From an uncultured Oscillospiraceae bacterium (GTDB lineage: Bacteria > Bacillota_A > Clostridia > Oscillospirales > Oscillospiraceae): a DNA stretch of 8,648 bases. This document shows positions 5,657 to 8,648 of this stretch, piece after piece. The notes under the pieces are model-generated. The model worked only from the letters and a program-made list of their open reading frames with translations, did no database searches and was not told where the DNA came from. How positions within the stretch are numbered: the first letter of the stretch is position 1; every line of letters begins with the position of its first letter. The stretch lies in contig CALXDE010000085.1 in assembly GCA_944386965.1 (NCBI GenBank), positions 1 to 8,648 on the forward strand, read 5' to 3'. A program made the translations under genes and the position numbers.

Positions 5657-6227
5657 CGCCCCACGCGCCCGGACCGCGGCGCTTCCCGGCGACCCGGGAT
5701 ATCTGGCCCTGGTAGAGGATCTCCTGGCCCATCCGGCGGTCCGGGAGATGGAGCGCTACCCCCAGCACGGGGCCACCAGCTGTCTGGAGCACTGCATCCA
5801 TGTCTCCTATCTCAGCTATCTCTTCTGTCAGAAGCATAGCCTCAACGCCCGGGCCGCCGCCCGGGCCGGTCTGCTCCACGACCTGTTTCTTTACGACTGG
5901 CACACCTACCGTCCCCAGAAAGGGGAGCGGCTCCATGGCTTCGAGCATCCCAGAAAGGCCCTGGAAAACGCCCAGCGGTACTTCTCCCTGTGCCCGGTGG
6001 AGCGGGACTGCATCCTGCGGCACATGTTTCCCCTGACCCTGACGCCGCCGAAGTACCGGGAGGGTTACGTCCTGATGTGGATGGACAAGTACTGCTCCCT
6101 CATGGAGACGCTCCGCCGCCCGGTGCTGGCCCGCTACGCCCGCCAGGAGCGGCGGCTGGAGCGGGGCATGGCGCTGGCGGAGGCCGCCCGGCAGCCACTG
6201 GTGGAGCCGCAGCGGCGGCACAGATAA
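5643..6227 (+). CDS. HD-domain protein (predicted metal-dependent phosphohydrolase)
   Basis: The 194-residue product has the HD-superfamily layout: His53 within SCLEHCIHVSYLSY, the defining doublet His79-Asp80 in AGLLHDLFLYDWH, His102 in HGFEHPRKA, His127 in ILRHMFP, and Asp148 in MWMDKY as the last metal ligand. Such proteins are usually phosphohydrolases acting on nucleotides or related phosphoesters; the substrate here cannot be read from sequence. There is no signal peptide or membrane segment, so it should be cytosolic. It is the second gene of a pair with the CmpB-like membrane protein, overlapping it by 14 nt. That tight coupling suggests a shared pathway, perhaps with the hydrolase acting near the membrane protein. 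The C-terminal tail is Arg/Ala/Glu-rich. A strong terminator follows 12 nt after the stop. Confidence 0.85.
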   Translation: MTRRNAPRARTAALPGDPGYLALVEDLLAHPAVREMERYPQHGATSCLEHCIHVSYLSYLFCQKHSLNARAAARAGLLHDLFLYDWHTYRPQKGERLHGFEHPRKALENAQRYFSLCPVERDCILRHMFPLTLTPPKYREGYVLMWMDKYCSLMETLRRPVLARYARQERRLERGMALAEAARQPLVEPQRRHR

Positions 6228-6239
6228 ATCAATAAACAA

Positions 6240-6283
6240 AGAAGTCCCCGGCGGGAAGCAACAGCTTCCCGCCGGGGACTTCT
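6240..6283. terminator. Strong bidirectional terminator, 20-bp perfect stem
   Basis: A 20-bp perfect stem (left arm 6240-6259, right arm 6264-6283) closes an AACA loop. On the plus strand TTTGTT follows, and on the minus strand the complement of AATCAATAAACAA gives a T-rich run. It lies between the stop of the HD-domain gene and the stop of the convergent small gene at 6289, so it ends both transcripts and marks the left border of the AT-rich islet. Confidence 0.9.
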
Positions 6284-6288
6284 TTTGT

Positions 6289-6453
6289 TCAGACGTTGTA
6301 CCGGAACTGGCGGAGCAGATAATCCACATCGTCGTCCAGAGGACCGTACTCAGACAGCAGTGCATCTCGGATTTTCCGAAGAGCTTCCCTGTTCCCAGCG
6401 TCGTTAGCCACTTTAATAGCAGCTAGGTAGCGGTTATAATCGCTGGATGGCAT
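6289..6453 (-). CDS. Small hypothetical protein, 54 aa
   Basis: I do not recognise this protein. It starts MPSSDYNRYLAAIKVANDAG and ends DYLLRQFRYNV. It is mixed charged, predicted mostly helical, with an acidic cluster (PLDDDVDY) near the C-terminus and no membrane segment or Cys pair. An AGGAG site lies about 9 nt ahead of the ATG, in an A/G-rich stretch. It starts 47 nt after the stop of the 173-aa gene upstream on the same strand, so they are probably co-transcribed, and it ends only 5 nt from the terminator stem. Codon choice (CTA, GCT, ATT, AAA, GTG mixed) is less GC-biased than that of the flanking chromosomal genes. The clean ribosome site and terminator make it likely to be real. Function unknown. 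Confidence 0.65.
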   Translation of the reverse strand: MPSSDYNRYLAAIKVANDAGNREALRKIRDALLSEYGPLDDDVDYLLRQFRYNV

Positions 6454-6500
6454 TGCGTGTTCTCCTTTCTTTTGTCATAAAAATCTTGGCACTGGGCAAA

Positions 6501-7022
6501 TTATGAAATCACTTCGTCCAAGATATCACAGATAATGGTATACCATTGCTGTTCTTGCTCCATCTTTTCCTTGTCGCTCTTGCCTTTGATAAGGTGGCGC
6601 ACCCCCGCAACACCAGCACCGATAATCGCCGCACCGGCAGCTGCATTTTCCAAAGGGTTATATCCCCGATAATTGACGCCTGCCTTTGCTGTCTCGTTAA
6701 GTTGCTTCCGCACAGCTTCTGCTTTCATAAGCTTGCTGGTACCAAAGCTGTCCGCAGAGACAAAGGCGTAGTTCCCCTGGCGCTTGATGCGCACAGCCAC
6801 AGAAAAGTAGTCTTTTGGATGCTCTGGATGATATACTACCAGGCAATCTTCTGAACCGCCAAGCAAGCCACTCCTCACCTGATCCATCTGGAAAGCAATG
6901 GGGACGCCAGCCGTTTCTGCTCCTCTTTGCAATGCGCCTTGAATGTTTTGCAGTGTGATGCTCTGTCCATCCTTGTACCGGATCTGCGGACGCAATTCCT
7001 GTAAATCTTTTTCCTTGATCAT
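6501..7022 (-). CDS. Hypothetical protein, 173 aa, with Gly/Ala-rich hydrophobic segment
   Basis: No family is recognised. From the ATG at 7022 the protein opens MIKEKDLQELRPQIRYKDGQ. Residues about 20-110 look like a mixed alpha/beta domain (VPIAFQMDQV, CLVVYHPEHPKDYFSVAVRIK, YAFVSADSFG). Residues 126-141 (NAAAGAAIIGAGVAGV) are Gly/Ala-rich and hydrophobic, possibly a short membrane-inserting helix; then a basic, charged stretch (LIKGKSDKEKMEQEQQ) and a hydrophobic-acidic C-terminus (YTIICDILDEVIS). AAGGAG lies 11 nt before this ATG; the GTG at 7034 overlaps that site and is less likely. It is transcribed divergently from the XRE regulator and followed by the 54-aa gene. Base composition is AT-richer than the flanks, suggesting acquisition by transfer. 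An effector controlled by the regulator is possible but unproven. Confidence 0.7.
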   Translation of the reverse strand: MIKEKDLQELRPQIRYKDGQSITLQNIQGALQRGAETAGVPIAFQMDQVRSGLLGGSEDCLVVYHPEHPKDYFSVAVRIKRQGNYAFVSADSFGTSKLMKAEAVRKQLNETAKAGVNYRGYNPLENAAAGAAIIGAGVAGVRHLIKGKSDKEKMEQEQQWYTIICDILDEVIS

Positions 7023-7059
7023 CTCAATATTCACTCCTTCTCTTTTCTCAAAAGGACAG

Positions 7060-7070
7060 GGATACTATCC
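7060..7070. promoter_or_regulatory. Candidate operator GGATACTATCC
   Basis: GGATA-C-TATCC is a perfect odd-centred dyad. It sits inside a wider 7-bp inverted repeat, AAAAGGA (7050-7056) and TCCTTTT (7068-7074). It lies in the leader of the 173-aa gene, downstream of its likely -10 elements, where binding could block transcription. The ATACTA core recurs at 7090-7095. The divergent XRE protein is the obvious candidate binder, by inference. Confidence 0.4.
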
Positions 7071-7099
7071 TTTTAGATTATATATTATTATACTAAAAG
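7070..7099. repeat. 7-bp inverted repeat CTTTTAG / CTAAAAG around AT-rich promoter core
   Basis: Arms are 7070-7076 and 7093-7099 with a 16-nt A/T-only gap. On the minus strand the segment contains two TATAAT hexamers (7094-7089 region and just downstream) and TAATAT at 7087-7082, so it probably overlaps the promoter of the 173-aa gene. Exact transcription start cannot be settled by eye. Confidence 0.4.
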
Positions 7100-7110
7100 A
7101 AAATTTGCAA
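7082..7110 (-). promoter_or_regulatory. Probable promoter of the 173-aa/54-aa unit
   Basis: On the minus strand, TTGCAA (7110-7105) is followed after 17 nt by TAATAT (7087-7082). Perfect TATAAT hexamers occur nearby, but at poorer spacing from this -35. TTGCAA is self-complementary, so it could also serve the plus strand toward the XRE gene, where the -10 is weaker (GATATA at 7130-7135, 19-nt spacing). Confidence 0.45.
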
Positions 7111-7141
7111 GGGGGAATATTATCTTTAAGATATATAAAGC

Positions 7142-7149
7142 GAGGTGAG
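7142..7149 (+). promoter_or_regulatory. Ribosome binding site supporting a TTG start
   Basis: GAGGTGAG lies 5 nt ahead of TTG 7155. The nearby ATG at 7162 is out of frame, and the next in-frame ATG (7200, codon 16) would remove the first helix of the DNA-binding domain. The TTG is therefore the likely start. Confidence 0.6.
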
Positions 7150-7154
7150 AAGCG

Positions 7155-7451
7155 TTGATAAATGACAAACGACTAGGTGAGACGATACGCGCTGCACGGA
7201 TGAAGAAGGGATACACCCAGGAAAAGCTCTCGGAAATGCTGGACATTACCTTGGTCCACCTTGCGAATATCGAGGGCTCACGCCGTCTGCCCTCCGTCCC
7301 CCTCCTCTTCCAGATGATGGCGCTGCTGGACTTCTCCGTGGACGCCCTGGTATTCCCGGACCGGGGCGGGGGCGGCGTGCTCCACACCCAGGGGCTGACG
7401 GAGAAACAGGTGGAGGCCCTGTCCCGGCTCATCGACGCCATGAAAGAATAA
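7155..7451 (+). CDS. XRE-family helix-turn-helix transcriptional regulator
   Basis: A 98-residue protein with a Cro/CI-type DNA-binding domain: helix 1 LGETIRAARMKKGY (7-20), helix 2 TQEKLSEML (21-29), then the recognition region TLVHLANIEGSRRLPSV (32-48) and two supporting helices to about residue 66. A Gly-rich linker (PDRGGGGV) precedes a short C-terminal helix (TEKQVEALSRLIDAMKE), perhaps for dimer formation. It has no sensor domain. It is divergent from the 173-aa gene and shares an AT-rich region containing several dyads, the usual layout for a regulator that represses itself and its neighbour. Its promoter and first codons are AT-rich, while from about 7270 onward the codons are as GC-biased as the host chromosome, an odd internal shift. 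Specific targets are unknown. Confidence 0.87.
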   Translation: MINDKRLGETIRAARMKKGYTQEKLSEMLDITLVHLANIEGSRRLPSVPLLFQMMALLDFSVDALVFPDRGGGGVLHTQGLTEKQVEALSRLIDAMKE

Positions 7452-7487
7452 AACAGCGGCTTGAGACGATGCTCAAACCGCTGTTTT
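7450..7487. terminator. Bidirectional terminator between XRE gene and prfC
   Basis: AAAACAGCGGCTTGAG pairs with CTCAAACCGCTGTTTT around an ACGATG loop; there is one C-A mismatch in 16 positions. The plus strand continues GTTGTTT, and the minus strand ends in TTTTATTCTTTC. The hairpin overlaps the XRE stop codon and sits 18 nt past the prfC stop. Confidence 0.85.
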
Positions 7488-7505
7488 GTTGTTTCATGGG
7501 ATCTC

Positions 7506-8648
7506 TTACTCCACGCTCAGCGTCTCGGAGAACTCCAGGCCCGGGTTGTGCTTGAGCATGAAGTTCATGGCCCACAGTCCCCCGAAGGCCACCAGGTAGC
7601 GGCCCTTGAAGTCCTCCAGCACCGCCGCGCCCGTGCTGAGGGTCAGGTCCTTCACGTCGCAGGGGCACTGGGTGATCCGCCGCAGGTGCTCATAGGGCAG
7701 GCCCGTCATCCGGAGGTCCACGCCGTACTCGTTTTTCATCCGGTACTGGAACACGTCGAACTGCAGCGTGCCCACCACGCCCACAATGACCTCCTCCATG
7801 CCCGCGCCGGGGAGCTTGAAGATCTGGATGGCGCCCTCCTGGGCGATCTGCTCGGTGCCCTTGATAAACTGCTTGCGCTTCATGGTGTCCATGGGGCTGA
7901 CGCGCATGAAGTGCTCGGGCTCAAAGGTGGGGATGCCGGAGTATCTGAACTTCTTCCCCGGCACGGTGATGGTGTTGCCGATGGAGAAAATACCGGGGTC
8001 GAACACGCCGATGATGTCCCCGGCATAGGCCTCCTCCACGATCTCCCGCTCCGCGGCCATCATCTGCTGGGGCTGGGAGAGGCGCAGCTTTTTGCCGGAC
8101 TGGACGTGGTAATACTCCTGGTCCCGCTCGAACCTGCCCGAACAGATGCGCATGAAGGCCAGGCGGTCCCGGTGGGCCTTGTTCATGTTGGCCTGGATCT
8201 TGAAGACAAAGGCGGAGAAGTCCGGGGAAAACACGTCGATCTCCCCCTGGTCGCTGACCCGGGGCAGGGGCGGGGTGGTCATGCGCAGAAATTCCTCCAG
8301 AAAGGGCTCCACGCCGAAGGTGGTGAGAGCGGAGCCGAAAAACACCGGGGAGAGGGTGCCGTTCTGAACGGCCTCCAGGTCAAACTCCCGGCCGGCCCCC
8401 AGCAGCTCCACCTCCTCCCGGAGGTCGGCAGCCTTCTTTTCGCCGATCATCTCCTCCAGGGCCGGGTCGTCCAGGTCCACCTCGGCGGAGCTGACCTTCC
8501 TGCCCCGCTCCTGGGCCTGGAAGAAGAGGATGCGCCCCTTCTCCCGGTCGTAAACGCCCTGGAACTCCTTGCCAGAGCCGATGGGCCAGTTGACGGGGTA
8601 GGTGTCGATGCCCAGCTCCCGCTCCACCTCCTCGCACAGCTCCAGGGG
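7506..8648 (-). CDS. prfC: Peptide chain release factor 3 (RF3), C-terminal part (5' end outside window)
   Basis: RF3 is a translational GTPase that recycles RF1/RF2 from the ribosome after peptide release. The frame is open to the window edge, so 380 C-terminal residues are present and roughly the first 150, including the P-loop and switch regions, are missing. Recognisable blocks include ELGIDTYPVNWPIGSGKEFQGVYD, then TLSPVFFGSALTTFGVEPFL, FSAFVFKIQANMNKAHRDRLAFMR, VEEAYAGDIIGVFDPG, YSGIPTFEPEHFMRV and GVVGTLQFDVFQYRMKNEYGV. These align in order with E. coli RF3, including the FVFKIQANM.HRDR.AFMR signature that separates RF3 from EF-G and TetM-like proteins. The C-terminus ends ETLSVE and TAA. 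A GTG at 8627 in frame is internal, not the start. Codon use is GC-rich like the chromosomal genes. Confidence high. Confidence 0.96.
   Translation of the reverse strand, partial: PLELCEEVERELGIDTYPVNWPIGSGKEFQGVYDREKGRILFFQAQERGRKVSSAEVDLDDPALEEMIGEKKAADLREEVELLGAGREFDLEAVQNGTLSPVFFGSALTTFGVEPFLEEFLRMTTPPLPRVSDQGEIDVFSPDFSAFVFKIQANMNKAHRDRLAFMRICSGRFERDQEYYHVQSGKKLRLSQPQQMMAAEREIVEEAYAGDIIGVFDPGIFSIGNTITVPGKKFRYSGIPTFEPEHFMRVSPMDTMKRKQFIKGTEQIAQEGAIQIFKLPGAGMEEVIVGVVGTLQFDVFQYRMKNEYGVDLRMTGLPYEHLRRITQCPCDVKDLTLSTGAAVLEDFKGRYLVAFGGLWAMNFMLKHNPGLEFSETLSVE

Noticed and set aside
6284..7490. Islet as an integrated element with attachment sites
   Set aside because: No integrase, no transposase, no tRNA end, and no flanking direct repeat longer than chance was found. 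Only the composition change supports transfer.
1..8648. CRISPR array, riboswitch, tRNA or rRNA
   Set aside because: No regularly spaced repeats, no recognisable riboswitch core, and no cloverleaf or rRNA-like sequence were seen on either strand.

Overview
The window looks like chromosomal DNA of a GC-rich Firmicute, most likely a gut clostridium of the Oscillospiraceae type (Flavonifractor/Lawsonibacter-like). This is an inference from strong G/C third-position bias, Shine-Dalgarno sites of AGGAGG type, a clostridial-style FtsH C-terminus, and families such as the CmpB-like membrane protein and the MGDG-synthase-like glycosyltransferase. No rRNA, tRNA, CRISPR array, transposase or integrase was seen.

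Layout. The left edge (1-666, +) is the 3' end of ftsH, closed by a hairpin at 677-702. A cardiolipin synthase gene follows (777-2366, +). It converges on a three-gene minus-strand operon (4763 down to 2456), with a strong bidirectional terminator between them (2401-2431). The operon encodes, in transcription order, a CrtO-like acyltransferase, a GT28/MGDG-synthase-like glycosyltransferase and a PAP2 phosphatase, with 13- and 16-nt gene overlaps. A divergent promoter region (about 4764-5074) has a near-consensus sigma-A promoter in each direction and, between them, interleaved direct and inverted repeats. To the right, a CmpB/COG4905-like membrane protein gene (5075-5656, +) overlaps an HD-domain hydrolase gene (5643-6227, +). 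This pair ends in a 20-bp-stem terminator.

From about 6289 to 7150 the DNA is much more AT-rich. This islet carries two unrecognised minus-strand genes (173 aa and 54 aa) and, divergently, an XRE-type regulator (7155-7451, +). Between them lies an AT-rich regulatory region with several dyads. The right edge is the 3' part of prfC (release factor 3, minus strand), separated from the regulator gene by another bidirectional hairpin.

How the genes may work together. Positions 777-4763 form a membrane-lipid neighbourhood. PAP2 could make diacylglycerol from phosphatidic acid, the glycosyltransferase could glycosylate it, and the CrtO-like enzyme could acylate the sugar; cardiolipin synthase remodels the phospholipid pool next door. 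That chain is an inference from family membership and gene overlap. It would give an acylated glycolipid in a locus with no carotenoid genes in view, and it is the best candidate here for an undescribed pathway. The AT-rich islet is a second candidate: a small regulator-controlled accessory module of unknown role.
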